Source of the DNA: Chrysomallon squamiferum
Lineage: Eukaryota; Mollusca; Gastropoda; Neomphalida; Peltospiridae
Length of the DNA: 62,000 nt
Direction: 5' to 3'
Assembly: GCA_012295275.1 (NCBI GenBank)
Contig: CM022665.1
Location: 34,553,522-34,615,521, forward strand
Under the pieces are notes generated by a model. It saw only the letters and a list, made by a program, of their open reading frames with translations, had not been told where the DNA came from and ran no database searches. A program made the position numbers and the translations under genes. This document shows, one piece after another, positions 13,861 to 24,410 of this stretch; position 1 is the stretch's first letter; the number at the start of each line of letters is the position of its first letter.

Positions 13861-16800
13861 AATAAATATAATAAAATTAAATAAATAAATAAAACTAATA
13901 TCATGATGATTCTGTTCGTTTTGCTTCTTTTTTTTTGTTGTAATTTATCATTTCTCTCCAGTCACATTCATTTTCACTGAGTTAGAAGTTCACCAAACAT
14001 GGATCCTTTACTTCAGTACAGAATGATTTAGCTAAAATATTCAAAATTTATTCACTGCACTCTTTAATGTAATGAACAAACAAAAATGTATTAATATTAT
14101 TTGTTATAGATGCCATATATAGCTGTGGTCCTGATATAAATATGCACTCATATTTTGGAAGTGTATCACAACTTAATATTTATAAATTGAGAAATTATTT
14201 TGCATTGTACATGGCAATAGCATTAACATTAAAAACTACCAAAAAAACACACAAAAAAACAACAACAACAACAACAATTAAAATAAATCAACAGAATGAA
14301 ATTTAAAAAAAATCAATTAAAGCTGAATTATCTTCTTTTTCTTTTTTTGGTGAATGTTTTTTTTTTTTTTTTTTTTTTAGGTTAGCATTATTTCATATTT
14401 AATCAAAATTGTGTATCCTTTGTTGTATTCAGTGTTGACAGATAATTGATTAAAACATAGTGTACACTTACAAATAATATATACGATATATCTAAAAATG
14501 TATGTCCTAGTTCAGTATAACCCATATTCCTTCACTAACCTTGAATTTAAATTATACATTTATTATTATTCCTGAAAAAGAGAAATATGTTTTTTAATAA
14601 CTATGTTTTTCTCTCTTTTCTTGACAGTCTTTGGTTCCCTATTCCGACCAAAGTGTTCCCAAGAATGCTGGATTTAACATCTATGAAAGGGATTCTATCG
14701 ATGAAGATCCACTAGAAGAATTTCAAGGGCATTATCCTGAACACATAGAGCAACAAGTTCAATTACATGTTCAGGATGATCAAAATATCAGTGGTAGATT
14801 TTTTGCAAAACTTAGTAAAAAACAGGATACTCCCCTTCACGAACCTGGCACTGAGTTGCAGGACAAGAAACACGGTGAACAACAGTCCGATTATCAGAAA
14901 GCCAAGAAACAGATCGTTATACCTGGCTATAGACAGCGAACTAAGAATCTCGATAGTGAATATACGATGAAGTATTTGAAAAAACTTGTTAGCGAAATAC
15001 AGCAAAAAAAGGCCAGAACATTGCAGCGAATATCTAATGAAATACAAACTAAAACATCAGAGACATATTTGAAAAACGCACCTAATCACACGTCACGTGC
15101 AAATCTGGGTAAACAAGATAGGAAACTGCAGAAAAAAAAGTCTAAAAAAGGTTTTGAAGATCGCATGGCAAGCTCTGTGACCTCTGTTGGTAAAATCGAT
15201 GATGAGACCCAAGAAAATTTTGATAATGATGATGAGTCAGACATTGAAATTAGACCTATAAAACGGCCTGAAATTAAACACCCTAAAGGTTCCCAAACTG
15301 ATAAATTTGAAACACGTTATCTAGATAAGAATGATCTACGAAGTAAAAGGTCTCTTATATATTTGCATAAGCTAGCAAAAGAGAAAACATCCCAGATACT
15401 GTCAAAATCTGACATTAGAAAAAAAGAGAGAAGCAAAGACACTTACAACAGGTACAGTGCTGAGATTAAAGAGAAACTGAGAAGTTATTCAGTTTCAGAC
15501 ATCGAACTGCAACGTCAGATATCTGAAATGTACTTGCAAGAAATGTATAATGAACCCAAAGACAAAAAGTACCTGAAAAAACTGAGTAAAGGTCTGAAAA
15601 AACGGAAAGCAAAGAAGAGTGAAGAAAATGTAACTGTCAAACATCTGCAGGAAGCTGCCAGCCAACTTGGATCCAATGCAGAAAGGTACTTACAGGAATT
15701 TTATATTGAAGTATTGGAAGAAAGATTTCCCAAAGCATCTTGTAAATCTGATCGCCAACAGCAGAAAAAAACTAAAGATGTGAATGACAATCAGCCGAAA
15801 CATAAAAGTCAATTGCAAATCAATGTTGCAGACAGACACTTGCTGAAAATGATTGGAAGAGTTCAGAGCAAAAGGAGATGTATGCCACTACCTTCTTTTA
15901 AAATAGTGACTTGGAAGATGTATAAAAAACAGCTAGGTGGTGATGGGCAGCAAGGTATTGTGATACAAGATAAGAAAATAAAAGTAGCGGACAGCACACT
16001 GGTGGAAAAATTGTCTGGAAACAAACTGCACAGATCTGGAACAAAACAACAAAATGTTAATGATAATATGTCATTTAAGGAAATTCTTAACTTTTTTGAA
16101 AGTTTAAATTCAAATAGGCAGGATCGTAATTTCAAAACGAGCAACAAGACCAGAACTTCATATAAAAGAGCGAAGTTTTTACAACAATCGCAAACCAAAG
16201 AAACGGGAAATGTCAAGCAAGAACGGAAAAGAGAAGTTCGAAGCAAGAAAATAGACAGTAAACATGAAGAAAATGACAAACAGGAAACAAAAAAACAAAA
16301 AAATCGGCACGATGTTGAGACTAACTCGCAGAATTCAAAATCGGAAACATGCTCCCAGGAAGGTCGTAATGAATTACAAAATACAAAATCAGATAAGAAT
16401 CACTCAGAGTCTGTTGAATCGGAAAGGATTCAAGATCTGACTACAAAGTTAACTCTAGAAAAACAGTGTGGTGAAACGAAATCAGACAATAGCTTATCGG
16501 AAGTTAAACAAACTGAAAATGAACCCTTCATTTCTCAGAAAGATCAACAGCAAACTGAAGACAAGACTGAAAACAAAGATGCACAAAGGTCTAAGACGAG
16601 AGAAGAAACCAAAGAACGAAGTAAGAAAACGGAAGACTTGAAAGAAGAAAGCTGTCATCAGGGAACTTTGAAAAAAGATTCAAGAGGTCCACAAGATGGG
16701 AAAAGGAACGAAGAAAATGATCTGTTGTTATCTGATGCTGAAGGTCAGCACTACAAAATAGAAAAGTATGTAGAATATACATCTGAGAATAAAACAGATA

Positions 16801-16982
16801 AATTCCGTCCAGAACGTGAGGGACGGCAAGATAAGAATGCAGATAATACGAAACATCAGCAGTTGAAAAAAGAAGATGAAGTGTTGCAAGACAATACAAG
16901 AAAACATGATGAGGAAATAGATAAGAAACAAATAGCATTCGAATTCTTGCAACACTCAGAATCAGAGGAAAGTCACAAATAA
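12331..16982 (+). CDS. KCNE-like single-pass membrane protein with giant charged tail (paralog 1)
   Basis: Exons 12331-12352, 12560-12585, 12882-12977 and 14628-16982 join in phase to give 832 residues. The 16-residue N-terminus is MSLSDKKGNASEAMTR, with an N-glycosylation sequon at Asn9 and no signal peptide. One hydrophobic segment (about residues 25-46) reads YIFAVICSYGVIMAGLIMML and ends in KK. Its spacing (YI, V, YG, G, basic stop) agrees with KCNE/MinK potassium-channel beta subunits, and the juxtamembrane GFNIYERD recalls the conserved FNVYIESD region of KCNE1. If right, the protein has its N-terminus outside and modulates a voltage-gated K+ channel. Unlike ~100-170-residue KCNEs, it has a ~784-residue Lys/Glu/Gln/Ser-rich tail, nearly all from one exon, with repeated Tyr-Leu-x-x-Leu-like motifs. 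Family placement is by remembered pattern only; the gene structure is strong. The tail may instead mark a lineage-specific family. Confidence 0.8.
12425..12540. repeat. CA/AT microsatellite in intron 1 of the first KCNE-like gene
   Basis: ACAC-rich tract at about 12460-12540, directly before the acceptor of the 26-bp second exon. Confidence 0.8.
12978..14627. other. Intron 3 of the first KCNE-like gene
   Basis: AT-rich intron between the membrane exon and the long tail exon. Contains an AAT run (13795-13852), a short GTAG-rich stretch (13670-13705) and a poly-T (14358-14378). No exon seen. Confidence 0.6.
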
Positions 16983-16983
16983 A
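16978..16983 (+). promoter_or_regulatory. AATAAA overlapping the stop codon of the first KCNE-like gene
   Basis: AATAAA spans the TAA stop at 16980-16982, the same arrangement as at the ACE-like stop. Given AT content it may be chance. Confidence 0.3.
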
Positions 16984-18133
16984 GAATCAAAAGATTTGAA
17001 TATCTTACAGGAACTTTTTTCTTTTTTCATATCGTACTCGTAAATTTCTTTTTCAAACAAATTAAAAAACTTTCTACTTAATATCATCATATTTGTTAGA
17101 TATTTTATATGTTTATTTTCGATTAGTTTACAGTTTTGGAAACTTAAAAATGAGTTAGAACACGAATCGTTCAACCATTTAATATAGTTTTAATTAAAAA
17201 TTTAAGAAGTGATTGATATTATATATAAATATATCATTTACTCTTGTGCGTATACATATAATATTATTGTAACATATTTCAGAGAAGTAGAAAATATATT
17301 TCAAGAGGTATTTAAGTGCAGTAAGCAGGTAATAAAGTATTAAAATGTAACTGAGTTTTCTTTTCACAAAACACGGGATAGTCCAGTAATTTAATTTAAC
17401 TGAAACGATTTTCTTCTACAAACACAATTTTATTATACTTTTATTATAATTGCTATTAGCAACATAATTTTATCACTGTTTTAATACAGAACTGACTTAA
17501 TCAACTTCACAAAAAAAAAAAAAAAACACTGCTGTAAAGGAATTGTGATCGTTCAGTGTTAAAATTAAAAATTTGTCAGGCTGAGAAACTGTGTATTGGT
17601 TAAATATTAACTTTCTTTTGTCAGCTTCTAGCAGAAGGCGCCACCAGTGTTATTTCTTTTTGAATTCTGCCCAGTTACGCTGTTTTGATGATTTGTATTT
17701 GGGATTATTTTTAACTGCTACAATTCAGGTAGCTGTAATTTCTAAACACGTTACTACCTTTTGATTGGTTCAAGGATTTATTATCCATCAGTAAACAAGA
17801 CTACGCCCTCGAAATGCCGAATGACATCTCTGTCCAATAATAAGCAAATTATATTTGAAAGATTCGTCGATCACGTGCGTCAGTCTAATGCTATGTGATG
17901 TTAAACATTTTAAATAAACATCTCACAGTCATTTACTGAAAATCTGAAAAATGTTCGCATAAAATGTTAAGCAGTCCAAATTTAATATGGCTTCCTTTAA
18001 ACTTCTATGTACATAATTATTAGTTAGTCGTGTAGCACAATAAATAAATAAAGAAAAAGAAAAAAGAGAAACATCATATGTATTGCAGTAGGATCTGTTT
18101 ACAGTCCCTTATTTTACTTGGATAGCGTTAGCA

Positions 18134-18197
<64 letters not shown>

Positions 18198-18805
18198 TTA
18201 AATTAAATTAAATTAAAAATAAAAATGCAATGAAATAAAATTAAATAAATAAATAAATATTAAAAAAAAGTCACAACAAACAACTCCCCCCGAAGCCCTC
18301 CCAAAATAACCAACAAACAAATAAATAAATTCGTATAAAAAGGGAGAAGGAAATCAACCATAACCAAAATATCAGTAAAATATAGCTCCTTAATTATTAT
18401 ATAAATATAATTTTATTTCGTTTGAATCATATGTATTTTTTAGTATGTTTGAATCGGAGTGTGGTCTCAGAGATTAGAATCATGAATCATAAGATATATT
18501 TTCTGAAAATTTATAATGTGAATTATACGGCTGTGTTTCCTAATACAACTTTAATACAAATGATCAGGGCTCTTTGAATGAATAATTATAAAAATATATC
18601 GGTTTTTTTCTATAACAGTAGTCTTCCGCGAAGGATGAATTTCGGCTTTTCTCTCCGATTAATATCTAATCGACACCTGATAACAGGTGCCTGATGCTCT
18701 TAATAACTTCATGAGCAGTTAAAACATTAAATTAAAATGTTTGTTAAATTAATGATTAATTCGTACAATATGCAGTTTTATTTCTTATTATTTTATTTTA
18801 TCTTT
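16984..18805. other. Intergenic between first KCNE-like gene and six-Cys gene
   Basis: No gene seen. Holds an AAT array (18136-18195), AAAT-rich runs after it and a poly-A (17511-17526). Confidence 0.5.
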
Positions 18806-18813
18806 TGACGTCA
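18806..18813. promoter_or_regulatory. Perfect CRE palindrome
   Basis: TGACGTCA, about 200 bp upstream of the ATG of the six-cysteine secreted gene. CREB/ATF binding is known for this sequence; use here is inferred. Confidence 0.5.
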
Positions 18814-18848
18814 GTATTATAGGCATTCATAAATGGCAGGTTAATATT

Positions 18849-18860
18849 CACGTGACGTCA
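18849..18860. promoter_or_regulatory. Overlapping E-box and CRE
   Basis: CACGTGACGTCA combines a CACGTG E-box with a second perfect TGACGTCA, 47 bp after the first. An ETS-like ACTTCCGG follows near 18896. This looks like the core promoter region of the gene starting at 19008. Confidence 0.5.
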
Positions 18861-18964
18861 TATTGCGTTATAATGTAAACAGACTTCATGGACTGACTTC
18901 CGGGTAGATACTTAAAGCTGATTTTAAGAATTTAATTTAAACATTATTAAATACCACGATAAAG

Positions 18965-19045
18965 ATGTATTCAAATGAGACGGATAAGACAAACTTACTT
19001 TTTACTCATGAAACTGAAAACTGGTTATTGGAGTTCGATGTTTAA
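18965..19045 (+). other. Upstream ORF overlapping the six-Cys gene start
   Basis: An ATG at 18965 opens a 26-codon frame that ends at TAA 19043-19045. It overlaps, in another frame, the first coding exon (ATG 19008). If it is in the transcript it should lower or gate translation of the main frame. Confidence 0.35.
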
Positions 19046-19394
19046 ACGGTGAGCCAAAAATGGGACATACTACCAGTAGATAACATTAACTCTTTAAATT
19101 TTGCGATTTTTCAATTTTTACAAAAACATCATGGTTTCAGTGAGTAAATAAATACATTTGTAAAATATTCGTCTCCATTACCGTCCAAAAACATGATGAT
19201 AACTATTAATCGGAAATGAAAATACGTTGACAACTATTATTTTATTTTTGACTGTTACCGATAAAAGCAGAGCTACAGTTAATATTTCGCACTACCTAGA
19301 TGTAGTGCCATATTATAACCATGGGTGCTGAATTTTTTGTTGTTTATGCAGCTACTACTACTACTACTACTACTACTACTGCTACTACTATTAT

Positions 19395-19429
<35 letters not shown>

Positions 19430-19448
19430 ATAATAATAATAATAATAA

Positions 19449-19479
<31 letters not shown>

Positions 19480-20715
19480 AAGAAGAAGAAGAAGAAAAAG
19501 AAGAAGAGGAATAAGAATTATATAAATTAAATAATGATCATTTAGTAACATTTGTCAGATATTTAATACATTTTATTAATATTTGTAAACATAAATAAAT
19601 ATCTATTCAGACAAAAAACTGCAAAATATTAAAGATATATAAAGTTAATGATAATGATAATAATGAAATAAGTAAATAAGTAAGTAAGTAAATAAATAAG
19701 TAAATAAAAAAATAAATGATTATTCATTTTATTTTTATTTTTATTATTATTTTAAAGAGTTTGTGTTCCTGTAGTAAATCTTACAAATGAATTTAATTTA
19801 TAATTACTTTATTCGATTTAAAACCTAACAATTTTTTATTATTTTGATAATCATTCTTTTTCCTTTTTTATTTATTTATTTTTATTTTTCTCTCCTCTGG
19901 ACAGAATACTGTTCGTGTTTCTATTATTCAGTACACAATGGATGTTGACACTTGAAAATCCTTTCTCACGTTGCTTTACTGGATGCGGTATTGTCAATCA
20001 AGTACTAAAATGCACTCATTTAGTAAACCAAAATCTTCCTAGACTCGCTACATGTGCGGAAAGGCGTGGTGGACCACTGATCGTGTGAGCTGTCCTTTTA
20101 TTTGTCATTCGCTCGTTTATATATATATGTATAAACAGTGGTACCTCGACTTACGAATTTCATTCGTTTCGTGACCGAGCTCGTAACTCAATTTGCTCGT
20201 ATATCAAATCAATTTTCCCAACAGAAATTAATTGAAATACCATTAATCCTTCCCAGCCCCACAAACCACCCCATTTTTTGGTAACGCGTTTTTAAATAAG
20301 AAACATTTATTTATAAATGACAAATATTGTATAAAAATAAAATATAAGAGAATGTAAAGAAATAAACTGGTTTTGTAAAGTGTATTTATCTTGGAGATCA
20401 GACAAATTATTTTAACACCTTCGGCTGGAGTTACAGCCTTTATCGACTCCTTCTGCTTCAGTGTGGTATTACGCTCGTACTGTCTAGCCAAGTCAACTAC
20501 AAGCACACCTCACTCATGTTTTTCTATGATTTCATACTTTAATTCAATGGACATCATCCGGATGATGTTTGTTCGTTGCGCCAATTAGCGACGGCTTATC
20601 TGAAGCTCGCTCGTAATTCGGATTTTGGCTCGGAACTCAAAGCCAAAAATCGACAGGGCGACTGCTCAGAACTCGAATGACACGTAAGTTGGGCACTCGT
20701 AAGTCGCGGTACTAC

Positions 20716-20749
<34 letters not shown>

Positions 20750-21090
20750 CACATATATGTATGTATGTATGTATGTATGTATATGAATATGTATATGTCT
20801 GTGTGTGTGTGTTTTTATTTTAATTTTATTATTATTATTATTTATTTATATTTATTTATTTTATTTTATTTTTTATTTATTTATTTATTTATTTTTTTTA
20901 AATTTTTTTTTTTAAAGAGATGTCAGGCACAAACAAATCTCATGCACCTGCAAGTTTATAGAATTCGCTAAAAGGGTGAAATTCAGGATTGGTAAACTTT
21001 TGTTCCATGATAATATTTGCGAATCAAAACGTATTGAAATGTGTGGTAAGAACTCTTTCAGATAATATGTATATGCAATTTTTTCATACG

Positions 21091-21123
<33 letters not shown>

Positions 21124-22096
21124 TTTTAAAAGTTACGATGTACAATTTTCTAGAATAAAAAAATATTTCTTCGAAGTTTGGTTTTACAAACTCTTTAATT
21201 TCCTTTCTTTTTTTCCCATATATATTGCCACTCACAAATAAACATGTGGCACTTTGGAATAACAAAGAAGGATTATGCGATCAGTAAAATATGAACTATC
21301 ACTTGCTAATTGAAGACAATTATTAATGGCTATGTATTTGTATTTTAGGAGCAGCGCCACAGCAGAAAAGTTTAAGTGGTGAAGAAGAACCAGCCTTTGC
21401 AATGTATGGAGGTCGCATCTTTGATCTGACCTCACCTGATTTTGAGCATGAGATTTCCGAGTTGGATTATGAACAAAAAAAGGTTATAGCAAGCCTCAGA
21501 ACTCTCGTTGTAAAACAGAAGTACAGGAAGCTTAATGACCAACTTATTCAGAAAGCTATCATTGAAGCAGACGCTTTGTCAGACGAACCAACAGGAGAAG
21601 CCCTGCTAAGTGAAGGTCAGCATTTGTGCCTAACTGTCAACTTCCAGTCTTTAGTTTCTTCTGGTTTAAAAGATACATTACTTAACACATTACATATACG
21701 ACTTATTTATATGTTTGCAGGGTTTTTGGTTGTTCTTTTTTGTTTCTTTTTCTTTCTTTCTTTCTTTTTTTTTTTTTTATTTTTTTTTTTATTAGTGAAT
21801 GTTTTTTGTGGTTTTTGTTCTTTTTCTGACGACGTCATGGTTTAATTCAAATTTTCCAGTGAAAATGATGACATTTTTTTAAACTCCAGTTAAACAAAAT
21901 GAACATATTCTTTTTTATTTTATTATTATTTTATTTTATATATGTATATAAATTTGTAAGTGCGTGTCTGTGTGTATGTGTGTGGGTGCGCGCGTGTGTG
22001 TATGTACAACCAGAAATATATGTTTTATGTCAGAATGAAAAAACAATACAATTACATTTGTTGAAACTTTATCCAGTGCTCAAAAGTGTGGCATTT

Positions 22097-22171
<75 letters not shown>

Positions 22172-22292
22172 ACTGAAAACATTATTGTCGAGCATTACTG
22201 CTTATTTAATTAGATGATTCAGTATTTCAGACATTAGTTCTAGCCAGTGATATTTTTGCTAAGTGATATATCATAGTGACTATTATAATCGC

Positions 22293-22343
<51 letters not shown>

Positions 22344-22487
22344 TTATTTTGTTCTTTTTTCAAATTTCGTTCCTATTGTATACTAGTTACTTTTTTATTT
22401 CAAATTAATTTCATTCCAGAACCAGATGAGAGTGACTATGAAAGTTATGGAGGAGCTCATTATAATGTAAGTGAGTCACTGTTTTAA
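19008..22487 (+). CDS. Secreted protein with six clustered cysteines, 206 aa, unknown family
   Basis: Five exons, 19008-19048, 19905-20084, 20927-20991, 21349-21615 and 22420-22487, join with matching phases at all four introns (2, 2, 1, 1) to give 621 nt. The N-terminus (MKLKTGYWSSMFKR, then ILFVFLLFSTQWML) is a signal peptide with an extended basic n-region. The next ~65 residues hold all six cysteines in the pattern C-x3-C-x8-C-x13-C-x15-C-x1-C, ending ISCTCKF. A basic AKRVKFR stretch follows, possibly a processing site, and then an acidic, helical C-terminal half (EPDESDYESYGGAHYN near the end). The CxC ending and RC..GC element faintly recall cystine-knot factors such as PDGF/VEGF or IL-17, but the rest does not fit and I do not assign a family. 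The last exon has an alternative donor (GTAAGT at 22467), so a longer isoform is possible. The gene model is good; function is unknown. Confidence 0.7.
19345..19515. repeat. ACT / AAT / AAG compound trinucleotide repeat
   Basis: Successive runs of ACT, AAT and AAG within intron 1 of the six-Cys gene. The open frames across it are homopolymeric (Leu, Thr, Lys) and are artefacts. Confidence 0.9.
20135..20718 (-). mobile_element. Tigger/pogo-like non-autonomous DNA transposon with TIRs
   Basis: Ends are inverted: ACAGTGGTACCTCGACTTAC at the left, and the reverse complement ACAGTAGTACCGCGACTTAC at the right, with several subterminal copies of ACTCGTAA. On the minus strand (about 20380-20570) a decayed reading, MSIELKYEIIEKHE, stop, then VDLARQYERNT and KQKESIKAVTPAEGVKII, resembles the CENP-B-type helix-turn-helix of Tigger transposases, with a stop and a small deletion. 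The element sits in intron 2 of the six-Cys gene. I see no clear TA target duplication. Confidence 0.65.
20720..20912. repeat. GT/AT and TTTA simple repeats
   Basis: GT and AT runs directly abut the right end of the Tigger-like element, followed by TTTA/ATTT runs that form the polypyrimidine region before exon 3 of the six-Cys gene. Confidence 0.8.
21616..22419. other. Intron 4 of the six-Cys gene
   Basis: T-rich sequence with ATT arrays at 22101-22170 and 22299-22343. No exon seen. Confidence 0.6.
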
Positions 22488-22708
22488 CCAATCAGTTTTT
22501 AATTAATTTCTTTCAAAACAGGTGACGTTTTAGAAGAGATTTGTACCTGTGTTATGTCATTTATAAAACAAAACATTTCGTAAATATTTTTTAATTTGTA
22601 CAATAACTACTTGATATAGTATATACAATCCTTTTGCAACAGTATGCTGTTCATGTGGGAGTAGAAATAATAATAATAATAATAAACAATGTATGTGTAT
22701 TAAAATTC

Positions 22709-22714
22709 AATAAA
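22709..22714 (+). promoter_or_regulatory. Candidate polyadenylation signals of the six-Cys gene
   Basis: AATAAA at 22709-22714, with another at 22681-22686, about 200 bp after the stop at 22487. Confidence 0.4.
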
Positions 22715-22988
22715 CAACCACAAATTGCTTAATAATTACGTCGGTATATTGTTTTTACATTATTATATTACTGTATTATATAGCTGTTATGTGTACTAAC
22801 GTTTAATGTTTCGGTAAACATTCACGATTTCTCAGACTTTTGTGTATTCCGAACCGGTGCCTCCCCCCCCCCCAAATAGTCCGTGAAATCGAGGGTCAGT
22901 AGTAAATAAACATATACCATTCTTAATCGCTGACTTTTGACAACAGAATTATTCTTGGTATCGATGCGGACATACGTTGCTTACCATT

Positions 22989-23000
22989 GGTGACGTCACC
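22989..23000. promoter_or_regulatory. CRE in a 12-bp palindrome
   Basis: GGTGACGTCACC contains a perfect TGACGTCA and is self-complementary over 12 bases. It lies about 700 bp upstream of the second KCNE-like gene's ATG. Confidence 0.45.
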
Positions 23001-23684
23001 TTAATTATGTAACTGTGGTCAACTTTCTCTATCTTTATTTTTGGGGCAAGGCAAAGCAGTTGAATTTGGTAGTAAGCAAAATTCTTCTTCTTCATCATCT
23101 TTCTTTCTTTTTTTTTCTTCTTTTTTCTATTCTTCTTCTTCTTCTTCAGAAGTTATATATATATGTGTGTGTATGTGTGTGTGTGTATATATATACATAA
23201 TTTTTATGCAAATGAAATGTAATAGCTATATAAGATCATCATTTTAGTAGATAAAATGACAAGTTATAAGTTCATTATTTTGCAAATGAAACAAAAATGT
23301 TAGAAATTGGAAACATTTCCGACTGGAATCTGTTGAGTCCTCAATTTTGTTGCGCATAAAGTCACTAAGTAAAACTATGTTATAGGTAAGCTGTGCAAAA
23401 TGACAGGAAATATTTATCTTTAATTATATGGGATGTTTATGTTTATTCTGTTTCAAGACATGCATACTCGAAATTGCAACACTGGAGGAACAAAACATTG
23501 TTTCGCGCATTGGTGTCCAAAACAAATAAATATTAATAATAAATAAAATAAAATAATAAAAATAAATATTTAAAAAATAATAATAATAAAAAATAAAATA
23601 AGAAATAAAAGTTAAAAATAATAACATTCTTGATTTAAATGAAATATAATCTAACGTCAACGCTTGCTCAAGCTAATGTAAACA

Positions 23685-23692
23685 TGACGTCA
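23685..23692. promoter_or_regulatory. CRE just upstream of the second KCNE-like gene
   Basis: TGACGTCA ends 10 bases before the ATG at 23703. At this distance it would lie in a short leader or at the core promoter. Confidence 0.5.
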
Positions 23693-23702
23693 TCGATTAG
23701 AT

Positions 23703-24367
23703 ATGTCGGAAGAAGAAGTGCTGGATCAACCAGTTTGTGTAAGTCAAACATATTTTAGCTATGCAGTCAAAATGTTTAAAAAAGTAAACCTAAAAATGGA
23801 ATAAAATAATCCCAGAAGTCACTTTCTAATATGTTATACATAAAACTGATAAATATTAAAATTTCACACACATATTATTCTGTTCGTAAATAATTGACAC
23901 TTGTTATACCAAATATGCTCATGTAAAGAAAAATTAATAAAATCCATCCAGCAAATGTGAGATCCAGAAAGGGTAATTAATCTTAAGGTTTCTTCCTGAA
24001 GCCAGAAAAACACAAAGGTTTTCTTTATGTTATTATATAAATACTCGACTCAACGTCCTTTTAAGACTAATGAAGTCTTTACAGAAACTTCCAGTCTGAA
24101 ACAAAATCTGTCGTGTCAGTAGTCATTTTCACATTTGTCCACTTTTCATAAACTGAAAAATTAACTGCGAATAGATACTGCCATACAATAAGTGTCATTT
24201 ACATTTTCGTCATGTTGTTTTTTGTTATTGTTGTAGTTGTTTTAGTAGTTAGGCTTGTGTGGCAATCAAAAGATGAATTCATTATTAACGCTATTAAATA
24301 ATTTTCATATTTTTAATTACCACTGGTTATTGTTTTTATTTATTTATTTATTTATTTATATTATTAC

Positions 24368-24410
<43 letters not shown>

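Noticed and set aside
19279-19551. Open frames of poly-Leu, poly-Thr, poly-Lys or poly-Ser
   Set aside because: Direct translation of ACT/AAT/AAG microsatellites.
19905-20991. PDGF/VEGF or IL-17 assignment for the six-Cys protein
   Set aside because: Only the RC..GC and CxC elements are reminiscent; number and spacing of the other cysteines do not fit either family.
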